Translations under genes and position numbers: made by a program
Assembly: GCF_014196745.1 (NCBI RefSeq)
Contig: NZ_JACIEH010000003.1
Coordinates: forward strand, 1,116,001 to 1,180,000
Direction of reading: 5' to 3'
DNA: 64,000 nucleotides
Origin: Sphingomonas kyeonggiensis
GTDB lineage: Bacteria > Pseudomonadota > Alphaproteobacteria > Sphingomonadales > Sphingomonadaceae
Notes under the pieces: model-generated
The model's database searches: none
Told to the model about the DNA's origin: nothing
What the model saw: the letters and a program-made list of their open reading frames with translations, nothing else
In this document: positions 50,513-60,405 of the stretch, piece after piece
How the letters are laid out: every line of letters begins with the position of its first letter
Position numbering within the stretch: the stretch's first letter is position 1

Positions 50513-50539
50513 CCAATCGGAACGATTTTGTCCGATTGG
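50513..50539. promoter_or_regulatory. Perfect 9-9-9 dyad before sufR
   Basis: CCAATCGGA-ACGATTTTG-TCCGATTGG is a perfect inverted repeat ending 32 bp before the sufR GTG. TTGACC at 50483-50488 could be the -35 element of the promoter, with a poor -10 (CATTTG) just before the dyad. Autoregulation of the suf operon by SufR through this site is the natural inference. It does not match the E. coli IscR type 1 site. Confidence 0.7.
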
Positions 50540-50571
50540 TCCGCCCCGGGGCGGCGCAGCGAAGGAACAGC

Positions 50572-51048
50572 GTGAAGCTTTCGAGCCTTGCCGATTATGC
50601 GGTCGTGATGCTGTCCGCCGCGGCGCGCCAGTGCGGCGCGACGTGCCGGCTCAACGCGACTACGCTCGCCGAGGAGACCGGGCTGCCGCTGCCGACCGTG
50701 CAGAAGCTGGTGAGCAAACTCTCCGCGGCCGGCCTGATCGAGAGCGCGCGCGGTACCGGCGGCGGCTTCCGCCTGGCCCGCCCGCCTGCGACGATCACCC
50801 TGGCCGACATCGTCGAGGCCATTGAGGGGCCGATCGCGCTCACCTCGTGCGTCGATGCCGGCAAGCAGGATTGCTGCGTGCAGGACAGCTGCAAGGTCAA
50901 GCCGCACTGGAATGTCGTGAACGGTGCTGTAAAGGGCGCGCTCGCGGGCATTTCCCTCGCCCAACTTTCCAGCGCTCCGGCCCAGGCCGAAGCGCCACAT
51001 CCGGCAGATCAAACCCGGACCCCGGCGCTGGCCGGGGAGCAGGTGTAA
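50572..51048 (+). CDS. SUF system Rrf2-family regulator (SufR/IscR-like)
   Basis: A 158-residue Rrf2 regulator. The N-terminal winged helix begins MKLSSLADYAVVMLSAAARQ and includes TGLPLPTVQKLVSKLSAAGL; the cysteine cluster CVDAGKQDCCVQDSCKVKPH should bind an Fe-S cluster. It is expected to sense Fe-S status and control the operon it heads. The GTG at 50572 has GAAGGA 5 nt upstream. The C-terminal tail (TRTPALAGEQV) is encoded by a stretch resembling a decayed REP palindrome. Confidence 0.93.
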   Translation: MKLSSLADYAVVMLSAAARQCGATCRLNATTLAEETGLPLPTVQKLVSKLSAAGLIESARGTGGGFRLARPPATITLADIVEAIEGPIALTSCVDAGKQDCCVQDSCKVKPHWNVVNGAVKGALAGISLAQLSSAPAQAEAPHPADQTRTPALAGEQV

Positions 51049-51050
51049 CC

Positions 51051-52513
<1,463 letters not shown>

Positions 52514-52514
<1 letters not shown>

Positions 52515-52930
52515 TGCTGGTTTCGATGCTGATGGCAATGTCGGGCGTGGCGGTTGCGGACAAGACGCAGCTGCCGGTCGTGTCGGGCTATGCCAAATGC
52601 GTCACCACGCATCTCGGCGCGCTTCCCGATGCGCCGGACGATCGCCAGATCCCGCTGCACGACGCCTCGGTCGCCTGCCGCGGGATGAGCGAGACGAGCT
52701 ATGCCGAGGGCAAGCTGACCCTGAACGGCAAGCGTTTCCCCAAGGCATGGTGGAAGGAAGTCCGCACGCTGATCGACCTGGCGGATGTCGAGCTGGCACG
52801 CGAGGTCATGGATGCGCCGGGCAATGTGAAGGCGTTCGACGTGAAGTGGGAGCTGCCGGACGGCACGCTCGTCGCGGTCGGCGATCGCTATGTGCCCGGC
52901 ACCATTCGCGTGCGGGTCGTCGCGGCCTGA
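52514..52930 (+). CDS. Exported protein inside the suf operon, unknown
   Basis: A 138-residue protein with a short signal peptide (MLVSMLMAMSGVAVADK). The mature part has two Cys, in YAKCVTTHLGALPDAP and SVACRGMSETSYAEGK, then a charged helical and beta C-terminus (DLADVELAREVMDAPG). It overlaps the sufB stop by one base and is followed after 4 nt by the next exported protein, so it must be cotranscribed with suf. No known Suf role requires a periplasmic protein. I cannot assign a family. Confidence 0.85.
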
Positions 52931-52934
52931 TCCG

Positions 52935-53509
52935 ATGTTGCTGCTCGCCGCCCTCTTGTTCGCGCAGGACGTTCCCGCTGCTCCGACCGTGCCCTCGCAG
53001 GGCGCTGTCGAGGACGAGGCGAACATCGTCGTGCGCGCTACCTTCGGGCGCACCACGATGCTGTTCGACAAGGGCTCGGACGGCCGGCTGCGCAATTGCC
53101 GGGTGATGATCTCGAGCGGCAGCCAGCGGCGCGACAGCAATGCCTGTCAGGCGACGCCGGTCTGCTACGCCAAGACCGCCGACGAAGTGACCGATTGCCG
53201 CGAGCTCAGCGTGCTGGAGCAGGCCGCCGCCGCGCTCTCCGCGCCGCCGCCGGTGGTGGCGCCGGGCAAGGCACAGGTTTTCGAACTGCCCAAGCTGGTG
53301 CAGCCCAAGGCGGCACTGCCTTCCTCCGCGATCGGGCCCAATGCGGCCACCGAGGAAAGCCGCGAGACCGAGCGCCAGCGCGTGAAGCCGATCGCGCCGC
53401 CGGCGAACCCGGCCGCAGATGGCCCGGTGGTGCGCTTCACCACCGGCACGCCGCAGCGCCGCGACGATACCGACAAGTCAGAAAAGGGGCCGATTTTCGG
53501 GCCCAAGGA

Positions 53510-53513
<4 letters not shown>
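52935..53513 (+). CDS. Exported four-Cys protein inside the suf operon (TonB-C-like fragment)
   Basis: A 192-residue protein with signal peptide MLLLAALLFAQDVPAAP. After DEANIVVRATFGRTT comes SDGRLRNCRVMISSGSQRR with Cys spacing C-x15-C-x5-C-x10-C. The GRLxxCxVxxSSG pattern recalls the C-terminal domain of sphingomonad TonB-like proteins. A long Pro/Ala-rich, probably disordered tail follows (IAPPANPAADGPVVRFTTG). The gene at 54262 shares the DExNI start and the same Cys spacing. The stop overlaps sufC by ATGA. Confidence 0.83.
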
Positions 53514-54261
<748 letters not shown>

Positions 54262-54265
<4 letters not shown>

Positions 54266-54567
54266 TCCTGTCCCTGATCCTGGCGTTCGCGGTGCAGGAG
54301 GCGCCGCAGGACGAGCTCAATATCGAGGTCGTCGGGCGCAGGCTCGCGGCGATCTCCGCGACGGTCAGCCAGGGCGCGGGCGGCAAGCTCGGCTGCGCGC
54401 TGAGCGAGACGAGCGGCTATGCGAAGCTGGACGAGCAGCTCTGCCGCACCGCGACTGCCTGCGTCCGCAAGGGCGCGCGCGATTCCGCGGGCGTGAAGGC
54501 CTGTATCGACAAGCGCAAGCCGGCACTGCTCGCCGATTTCAAGCGTAGCTGGAGGACCGGCCAGTGA
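54262..54567 (+). CDS. Exported four-Cys protein between sufC and sufD
   Basis: A 101-residue protein with a short hydrophobic start (MILSLILAFAVQEAP). It contains DELNIEVVGRRLAAISATVS, then GGKLGCALSETSGYAKLDEQ and LCRTATACVRKG, with Cys spacing C-x15-C-x5-C-x13-C. It aligns with the N-terminal half of the 52935 product, so the two are paralogues. The GTG start overlaps the sufC stop and its own stop overlaps sufD (GTGA). Function unknown. Confidence 0.83.
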
Positions 54568-55646
54568 CCGCGCTCGCACTTCCCACCCCGCGCATGGAGG
54601 AATGGCGTTGGGCCGACATGGCGGCGCTCAAGGCGGCCGCCGACAGCCCGCGTGCCGATGCGGCGATCGATCCCGCGACCCTGTTCCTCGACATCGAAGG
54701 CCCGCGCCTGTTGTTCGTCGATGGCCGGTTCGAGCCGGCGCACAGCAAGCCTGGCCCCGTGCAGGTGACCCAGCAGGTGGCGATCACCGACCATCCGCTC
54801 GGCAGCCTGGCCGAGGGTGAGGGCTGGTCGCTGCATATCGGCCCCAAACATGCCGTCACCGCGATCCAGATCGTCCATCTCGGCACCGGCGGCGAAAGCC
54901 ATGTCCCCGGTCGGCTGATGCTCGACGAGGATGCGGTCGCCTCGGTGATCGAGACCTATGCGGGCTCGGGCTGGGCGAACCGGCTGACCACGCTCTGCCT
55001 CAAGCGCGGCGCGCGGCTGATGCGTTCGGTGCGGTTGGTGCAGTCGGACGGCTTCGTCTCGCTGCGCGACGAGGCTGAGGTTGGCGAGGCGGCGAGCCTG
55101 GTCTCGATCTTCCTTGGCGCCGGCGGCATGGGCAGCCGGATCGACGGCTCGCTGCTGATCAACGGCAAGGGTGGCTTTGCCGAGATGGGCGGCGCGCTGC
55201 TCACGTCGGGCAGCCAGAAGCAGGAAGCTGCGGTCGCGGTGCGCCACGAGGATATCGAGGGCACCTCGCGCCAGCTGTGGCGCGCAGTGGCGGCGGACAA
55301 GTCGGCCGCCAGCCTCGCCGCCCGCGTCGAAGTGGCGCGCGGCGCGCAGCAGACCGATGGCGAGCAGTCGCTGCGCGGCCTGCTGCTCCAGCGCACGGCG
55401 ACGGTGAATTTGAAGCCCGAGCTCGAGATCTTCGCCGACGACGTGAAGTGCGCGCACGGTGCCACGGTCGGTGAGCTCGACAGACAAGCGCTCTTCTATC
55501 TGCAGAGCCGCGGCATCGACCCCGCCCGCGCCCAGGCGCTGCTCACCCGTGCCTTCGTCGCGGATGCGCTCGCCCGGATCGGCGAGGAGGCAGTGCGCGA
55601 GGCCTTTGCGGCGGATGCGGACCGCTGGCTGGACACTGCGCTATGA
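54564..55646 (+). CDS. sufD: Fe-S cluster assembly protein SufD
   Basis: A 360-residue SufD, the SufB-like partner in SufBC2D that is needed for iron delivery. It opens with PRMEEWRWADMAALKAAADS; the beta-helix core includes HVPGRLMLDEDAVASVIETY, SRIDGSLLINGKGGFAEMGG and the conserved ADDVKCAHGATVGELDRQAL; the end is YLQSRGIDPARAQALLTRAF. The start is GTG at 54564, overlapping the upstream stop. The end overlaps sufS by ATGA. Confidence 0.97.
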   Translation: MTALALPTPRMEEWRWADMAALKAAADSPRADAAIDPATLFLDIEGPRLLFVDGRFEPAHSKPGPVQVTQQVAITDHPLGSLAEGEGWSLHIGPKHAVTAIQIVHLGTGGESHVPGRLMLDEDAVASVIETYAGSGWANRLTTLCLKRGARLMRSVRLVQSDGFVSLRDEAEVGEAASLVSIFLGAGGMGSRIDGSLLINGKGGFAEMGGALLTSGSQKQEAAVAVRHEDIEGTSRQLWRAVAADKSAASLAARVEVARGAQQTDGEQSLRGLLLQRTATVNLKPELEIFADDVKCAHGATVGELDRQALFYLQSRGIDPARAQALLTRAFVADALARIGEEAVREAFAADADRWLDTAL

Positions 55647-56854
55647 CCGTGACTGCCGACACCCGTCCCCTCGATGTGCTCGCCGATTTCCCGGCGATCC
55701 CGGCCGGCTGGCACTATCTCGACACTGCCGCGACCTCGCAGAAGCCGCAGCCGGTGCTCGATGCGATCAACCGCGCGTACGGCGAAACCTATGCCACCGT
55801 GCATCGCGGCGTGTACCAGCGCTCGGCGGACATGACGCTCGCCTATGAAGCTGCCCGCAAGCGCGTGGCGGCGTTCCTCGGCGGGCGCGAGGAGGAAGTG
55901 GTCTTCGTCCGCGGCGCGACCGAGGGGATCAACCTTGTCGCGCAATGCTGGGCGGGGACGCAGCTCAAGGCGGGCGACCGCATCCTGCTTTCGACGCTCG
56001 AGCATCATTCGAACATCGTGCCCTGGCAGATGGTCGCCGAGCGCGTCGGCGCCGAGATCGACGTGGTGCCGCTCACCGCCGACCAGCGTATCGACCTCGA
56101 CGCGATGGAAGCGATGCTGACCGAGCGCCACAAGCTGGTCGCGCTGGCGCATGTCTCGAACGTGCTCGGCTCGGTGCTCGACGCGAAGCACGCGACCGCG
56201 CTGGCCCACAAGGTCGGCGGCAAGGTCCTGCTGGACGGTTGCCAGGCCGTGCCGCGCATGGCCGTGAACGTCGCCGAGATCGGCTGCGACTTCTATGTGA
56301 TGTCGGGCCACAAGCTCTACGGGCCGACCGGCATCGGCGTGCTCTGGGGACGCTACGACCTGCTCGACGGGATGCCGCCCTATCAGGGTGGCGGCTCGAT
56401 GATCGACCGGGTGACCTTCGCCAAGACCACCTATGCCCCGCCGCCTGGACGCTTCGAGGCGGGGACGCCGCACATCGTCGGCGTGGTCGGGCTGCATGCG
56501 GCGATCGACTATGTCGATGACATCGGGCTCGATCGCATCCACGCGCACGAGACGGCGCTGGTGACGCAGGCGCGTGAGGCACTGTCGCAGCTCAATTCGG
56601 TCAAGCTGTTCGGTCCGGCCGACAGCGCCGGCATCGTCAGTTTCGCGGTGGAGGGGGTGCACCCGCACGACGTCGCCACCATATTGGATGAAGGCAATGT
56701 CGCGATCCGCGCCGGGCACCACTGCGCCCAGCCGCTGATGGACGCACTCGGCGTGCCGGCGACGGCGCGGGCGAGCTTCGGAGTGTACAATGGCGCGGAC
56801 GATATCGCCGCGCTGGTTGCTGGAATTGAACGGGTCACGAGGATCTTCGGATGA
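55643..56854 (+). CDS. sufS: Cysteine desulfurase SufS
   Basis: A 403-residue group II cysteine desulfurase providing sulfur for SUF. It has YLDTAATSQKPQPVLDAINR, LSTLEHHSNIVPWQM, the PLP lysine in FYVMSGHKLYGPTGIGVLWG and the catalytic Cys in AIRAGHHCAQPLMDALG. Group II enzymes usually need SufE or SufU; neither is in the operon or window. Coupled to sufD and the next gene by overlaps. Confidence 0.98.
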   Translation: MTVTADTRPLDVLADFPAIPAGWHYLDTAATSQKPQPVLDAINRAYGETYATVHRGVYQRSADMTLAYEAARKRVAAFLGGREEEVVFVRGATEGINLVAQCWAGTQLKAGDRILLSTLEHHSNIVPWQMVAERVGAEIDVVPLTADQRIDLDAMEAMLTERHKLVALAHVSNVLGSVLDAKHATALAHKVGGKVLLDGCQAVPRMAVNVAEIGCDFYVMSGHKLYGPTGIGVLWGRYDLLDGMPPYQGGGSMIDRVTFAKTTYAPPPGRFEAGTPHIVGVVGLHAAIDYVDDIGLDRIHAHETALVTQAREALSQLNSVKLFGPADSAGIVSFAVEGVHPHDVATILDEGNVAIRAGHHCAQPLMDALGVPATARASFGVYNGADDIAALVAGIERVTRIFG

Positions 56855-57360
56855 ACGAAGAGCGTAAGATTGAAGTCGAGGAAGTGGCAGCCGTAGCGGC
56901 TCCGCCCAAGGCGCGCGTCGATGATGCGTTTGATGCGTCCACCGAAACATCGGCGGACGTGGTGGAAGGCGTGAGCGAGACGTTCGAGCGCAAGCGCGAC
57001 TATCTCTCGGGCTTCCTGTCGCAGAAGCCGCAGGCGCTGTCGGGCACCGAGCCGGGCGGCGAGCTCTACGAAGCGGTGATCACGGCGCTCAAGGAGATCT
57101 ATGATCCCGAGATCCCGGTGAACATCTATGATCTCGGCCTGATCTACGGTGTCGACATCACCAATGACGGCCATGCCGCGGTGACGATGACGCTGACCAC
57201 GCCGCATTGCCCGGTGGCGGAATCGATGCCCGGCGAGGTCGAGCTGCGCGTCGGCTCGGTGCCGGGGATCGGACATGCCGAAGTCGCCCTCGTCTGGGAT
57301 CCACCCTGGGACCCGCAGAAGATGAGCGACGAGGCCAAGCTCGAACTGGGGATGCTGTGA
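56851..57360 (+). CDS. sufT: SUF system-associated MIP18/DUF59 protein (SufT)
   Basis: A 169-residue protein. The N-terminal 70 residues are acidic and probably flexible (KIEVEEVAAVAAPPKARVDD). The C-terminal DUF59 domain has ALKEIYDPEIPVNIYDLGLI, MTLTTPHCPVAESMPGEVEL and VALVWDPPWDPQKMSDEAKL, with the conserved Cys in TPHCP. Such proteins help mature Fe-S proteins. Start and stop overlap sufS and sufA. Confidence 0.95.
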   Translation: MNEERKIEVEEVAAVAAPPKARVDDAFDASTETSADVVEGVSETFERKRDYLSGFLSQKPQALSGTEPGGELYEAVITALKEIYDPEIPVNIYDLGLIYGVDITNDGHAAVTMTLTTPHCPVAESMPGEVELRVGSVPGIGHAEVALVWDPPWDPQKMSDEAKLELGML

Positions 57361-57713
57361 TGACCACCGCCACCCGCGCGCGCCCGGCCGCGCTGATCCT
57401 GACGCCAGCCGCCGAGCAGCGCATCGCCGACCTGATGGCCAAGGCGCCGGCCGAGGCCGTCGGCGTCAAGCTGTCGACCCCGCGGCGCGGCTGCTCGGGC
57501 CTGGCCTATTCGGTCGACTACGTCACCGAGGCCAAGCCGTTCGACGAGAAGATCGAGACGCCCGGCGGGACTTTCTATGTCGACGGCAGCTCTATCCTGT
57601 ACCTGATCGGCTCGACGATGGACTGGGTGGAGGACGACTTCACCGCCGGCTTCACCTTCCAGAACCCGAACGCCAAGGGCAGCTGCGGCTGCGGCGAGAG
57701 CTTCACCGTCTAG
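57360..57713 (+). CDS. sufA: A-type Fe-S carrier SufA
   Basis: A 117-residue A-type carrier that receives clusters from SufBC2D. The three ligand cysteines are in STPRRGCSGLAYSVDYVTEA and NPNAKGSCGCGESFTV (CGC near the C-terminus). The ATG shares one base with the sufT stop (TGATG). It is the last gene of the operon; its TAG overlaps the stop of the convergent glycosyltransferase in CTAG. Confidence 0.96.
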   Translation: MTTATRARPAALILTPAAEQRIADLMAKAPAEAVGVKLSTPRRGCSGLAYSVDYVTEAKPFDEKIETPGGTFYVDGSSILYLIGSTMDWVEDDFTAGFTFQNPNAKGSCGCGESFTV

Positions 57714-58783
57714 GCGGCGCGCCGTTCGAGCATGTGGGCGGCCAGTTCGGCATAGGTCCGCGCCGCGTCGTCGATGCCCAGGGCCTCGTAGAACATTGCC
57801 AGGTTCTGCGCTGCGAGATGGCTGCCGCACCCTTCGACCGACCCGTCGAGATCGGGCCGCTCGCCGATCTCCAGGCAGCGCTTCCAGGCGCTTTCGACAA
57901 TCGGCAGCAGCTCGCTCATCGCGGTCGCCGGGTTGTGGCTCGCCCAGTCGAGATAAAGGTCGGCGACGGCGAAGTAGAAGTCGGGCGAGCGCTGCCAGTT
58001 GCGGTGCTCGAGATCGGCAAATGCCAGTGCTTCCTCGAACCGCTCGGCGCGCTTGAGCGCCTGCAGCGCCCCGACCACGGTGCCGTGACGCCATGCCGAG
58101 CCGGATGCGCCGGTGCGATGCGCGGTGAGCAGCGCGTCGGCGGCTTCGCCGGGCTTGCCGCGCACCAGATGCTCGCGGCCGAGCTGGTACCAGAGATAGG
58201 AATCCTCCGGTGTCTCGGCGAGCTGGGCGATAAGCAGCGCTTCGTTGCGTCCCGCCTTGCGCTCGAGCTGTGCTTCCTCGAACCCGTCATGGCGGAGCGA
58301 CAGGGGCAGCGGCACCAGCGGCAGCGGCGAGACCGGCTGTTCGTGGATGCGCCCTTCGTAGCGCACGCCGCGCGGCAGGACGCGCGGCATCAGCCGGCGC
58401 ACGCCCGGGCCTTCGGACGGGTCATGGTTGATCATGTGCGCGCAGCCGAGGAAGCGCGGCGCGGCGACCGAGGCGGACGGCAGCGTTTCGGGGCCGAGCG
58501 CGCTGGCATCGCCCTCGATCCACTGGTCGGCATCGAGGATCAGGTTCCAGTCGGCATCCGAGAGGTCGAGCGCGGCGTTGCGGGCCGCGGCGAAATCATC
58601 GCACCAGGTGAAGTGATGCACCGTCGCGCCGCAGCGTTCGGCGATGGCGACGGTGTCGTCGGTCGAGCCAGTGTCCACCACGATCATCGTGTCGACATGG
58701 GCGCGGGCGCTTTCGAGGCAGCGCGCAAGGCAGCGTTCCTCGTCCCGCACGATCATGACGAGCGCCAATCGGGGCATTTGCAT
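57710..58783 (-). CDS. GT2-family glycosyltransferase with helical repeat tail
   Basis: A 357-residue protein. The N-terminal GT-A domain has LALVMIVRDEERCLARCLES, IVVDTGSTDDTVAIAERCGA and the metal-binding NLILDADQWIEG (DxD). The C-terminal part (from about residue 190) consists of TPR-like helices (YLWYQLGREHLVRGKPGEAA, GALQALKRAERFEEALAFAD). The donor and acceptor are unknown; no other polysaccharide genes are adjacent. The ATG at 58783 has AAGGA 4 nt upstream. Confidence 0.9.
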   Translation of the reverse strand: MQMPRLALVMIVRDEERCLARCLESARAHVDTMIVVDTGSTDDTVAIAERCGATVHHFTWCDDFAAARNAALDLSDADWNLILDADQWIEGDASALGPETLPSASVAAPRFLGCAHMINHDPSEGPGVRRLMPRVLPRGVRYEGRIHEQPVSPLPLVPLPLSLRHDGFEEAQLERKAGRNEALLIAQLAETPEDSYLWYQLGREHLVRGKPGEAADALLTAHRTGASGSAWRHGTVVGALQALKRAERFEEALAFADLEHRNWQRSPDFYFAVADLYLDWASHNPATAMSELLPIVESAWKRCLEIGERPDLDGSVEGCGSHLAAQNLAMFYEALGIDDAARTYAELAAHMLERRAA

Positions 58784-58855
58784 GGAATCCTTCACTGCTG
58801 GCCGGGATTCATTATAGGACGCCGCGAAGCCGAAGCGCGCCATGCGGAGAGACCA

Positions 58856-59917
58856 ATGCCCTATCCCCAGCCCTATACCGCCGACCCCGCCCGTTATGAC
58901 GGCCGCATGCCCTATCGCCGTTGCGGGCGCTCGGGCCTCGACCTGCCGGCGATCAGCCTTGGCCTCTGGCAGAATTTCGGTGGCACCGACGTGTTCGAGA
59001 CCGGCCGCGCGATGCTGCGCCGCGCGTTCGACCGGGGCGTGACCCATTTCGACCTCGCGAACAATTACGGCCCGCCCTATGGCTCGGCCGAGGAGAATTT
59101 CGGCCGCGTCATGGCGACCGATTTCGCCAGCCACCGCGACGAGCTGATCGTCTCGACCAAGGCCGGCTGGGACATGTGGCCGGGCCCCTATGGCGATGTC
59201 GGCGGATCGAAGAAGTACCTCATCGCCTCGTGCGACCAGAGCCTCAAGCGGATGGGGCTCGACTATGTCGACATCTTCTATTCGCACCGCGTCGATCCCA
59301 AGACCCCGCTCGAGGAGACGATGGGCGCGCTCGCCCAGCTCCACCGCCAGGGTAAGGCGCTGTATGTCGGCATCTCGAGCTATTCGCCCGAGCTGACCCG
59401 CCAGGCCGCCGCGATCCTCGCCGAGCACAAGGTGCCGCTGCTCATCCACCAGCCGAGCTATTCGATGCTCAACCGCTGGATCGAAGCCGAGCTGCTGGAC
59501 ACGCTGGGTGATCTCGGCACCGGCTGCATCGCCTTCTCGCCGCTGGCGCAGGGCATGCTGAGCAACAAGTATCTCAACGGCGTGCCGGAGGATGCCCGCG
59601 CGGCGCGCGGTGGCTCGCTGAACCAGCGCCTGCTGTCGGACGAGAATATCGAGCGAATCCGCGCGCTCCATACCATTGCCCAGAAGCGCGGCCAGACGCT
59701 GGCGCAGATGGCGATCGCATGGGTGCTGCGCGACCCGCGCGTCACCTCGGCGCTGGTCGGTGCGCGCACCGTCGAGCAGCTCGACAACTCGCTGGACGCG
59801 GTCAACAATCTCGATTTCAGCGCGGAAGAGCTGGCCGAGATCGATCGCCATGCAACCGATGGCTCGCTCGATCTTTGGAAGGTTTCGTCCAGCATCGAGG
59901 AACTCCCCCAGGCATGA
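58856..59917 (+). CDS. Aldo/keto reductase, YghZ-type L-glyceraldehyde 3-phosphate reductase
   Basis: A 353-residue AKR14-like NADPH-dependent reductase that detoxifies aldehydes such as methylglyoxal or L-glyceraldehyde 3-phosphate. Catalytic residues appear in VTHFDLANNYGPPYGSAEEN (Asp, Tyr), IVSTKAGWDMWPGPYGDVGG (Lys) and IFYSHRVDPKTPLEETMGAL (His). The cofactor end is SALVGARTVEQLDNSLDAV. GGAGA lies before the ATG at 58856. It is followed directly by the GreA/B-like gene. Confidence 0.94.
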   Translation: MPYPQPYTADPARYDGRMPYRRCGRSGLDLPAISLGLWQNFGGTDVFETGRAMLRRAFDRGVTHFDLANNYGPPYGSAEENFGRVMATDFASHRDELIVSTKAGWDMWPGPYGDVGGSKKYLIASCDQSLKRMGLDYVDIFYSHRVDPKTPLEETMGALAQLHRQGKALYVGISSYSPELTRQAAAILAEHKVPLLIHQPSYSMLNRWIEAELLDTLGDLGTGCIAFSPLAQGMLSNKYLNGVPEDARAARGGSLNQRLLSDENIERIRALHTIAQKRGQTLAQMAIAWVLRDPRVTSALVGARTVEQLDNSLDAVNNLDFSAEELAEIDRHATDGSLDLWKVSSSIEELPQA

Positions 59918-60381
59918 GCGTCGCGTTTCGCCGCGAGAGCGACGAGGAACACAAGGAACCGAAGTTCGAACTGCCGCTGCCGCCGGGACCCAATATGGTC
60001 ACGGCGCGCGGCCTTGTGCTGATCGAGACGAAGGTCGCCGAGCTGGAAGCCTCGATCGCGGCCGGCGGCGAGGAAGAGGCGCTCGAGGGACTGAAGCGTG
60101 AGCTGCGCTACTGGAACACGCGCCGCACCACCGCGCAGATCGCGCCGGCGCCGGAAGAAGGCGTGGCCGGCATCGGTTCCCGGGTACGGATCCGCATGGC
60201 CGGCAAGGAGCGGGTGATCGACCTGGTCGGGCATGACGAGGCCGATCCTGCGGCGGACCGGCTCTCCTTCCAGGCGCCGCTCGCCAAGGCCCTGATCGGC
60301 GCCGAGGAAGGCGAGAAGGTCGATTTCGCCGGCAAGCCCCAGGCAATCGAGATCGTCGAGATCGAAACGATTCCGGACTGA
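59914..60381 (+). CDS. GreA/GreB-family transcription factor
   Basis: A 155-residue protein. The N-terminal part has a short coiled coil (LVLIETKVAELEASIAAGGE), and the C-terminal FKBP-like Gre domain reads GSRVRIRMAGKERVIDLVGH, DEADPAADRLSFQAPLAKAL and IGAEEGEKVDF. Gre factors act in the RNA polymerase secondary channel to rescue backtracked complexes, but relatives such as Rnk or Gfh proteins may inhibit it. The ATG overlaps the AKR stop (ATGA). The acidic tip between the coils is present (GGEEEALE), so anti-arrest activity is possible. Confidence 0.88.
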   Translation: MSVAFRRESDEEHKEPKFELPLPPGPNMVTARGLVLIETKVAELEASIAAGGEEEALEGLKRELRYWNTRRTTAQIAPAPEEGVAGIGSRVRIRMAGKERVIDLVGHDEADPAADRLSFQAPLAKALIGAEEGEKVDFAGKPQAIEIVEIETIPD

Positions 60382-60405
60382 GCCAAGGCGGTCTAGGATG
60401 CGGAC

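Noticed and set aside
57734..58855. Long plus-strand extension of the aldo/keto reductase frame
   Set aside because: Antisense to the glycosyltransferase; the true start at 58856 has its own ribosome site and canonical N-terminus.
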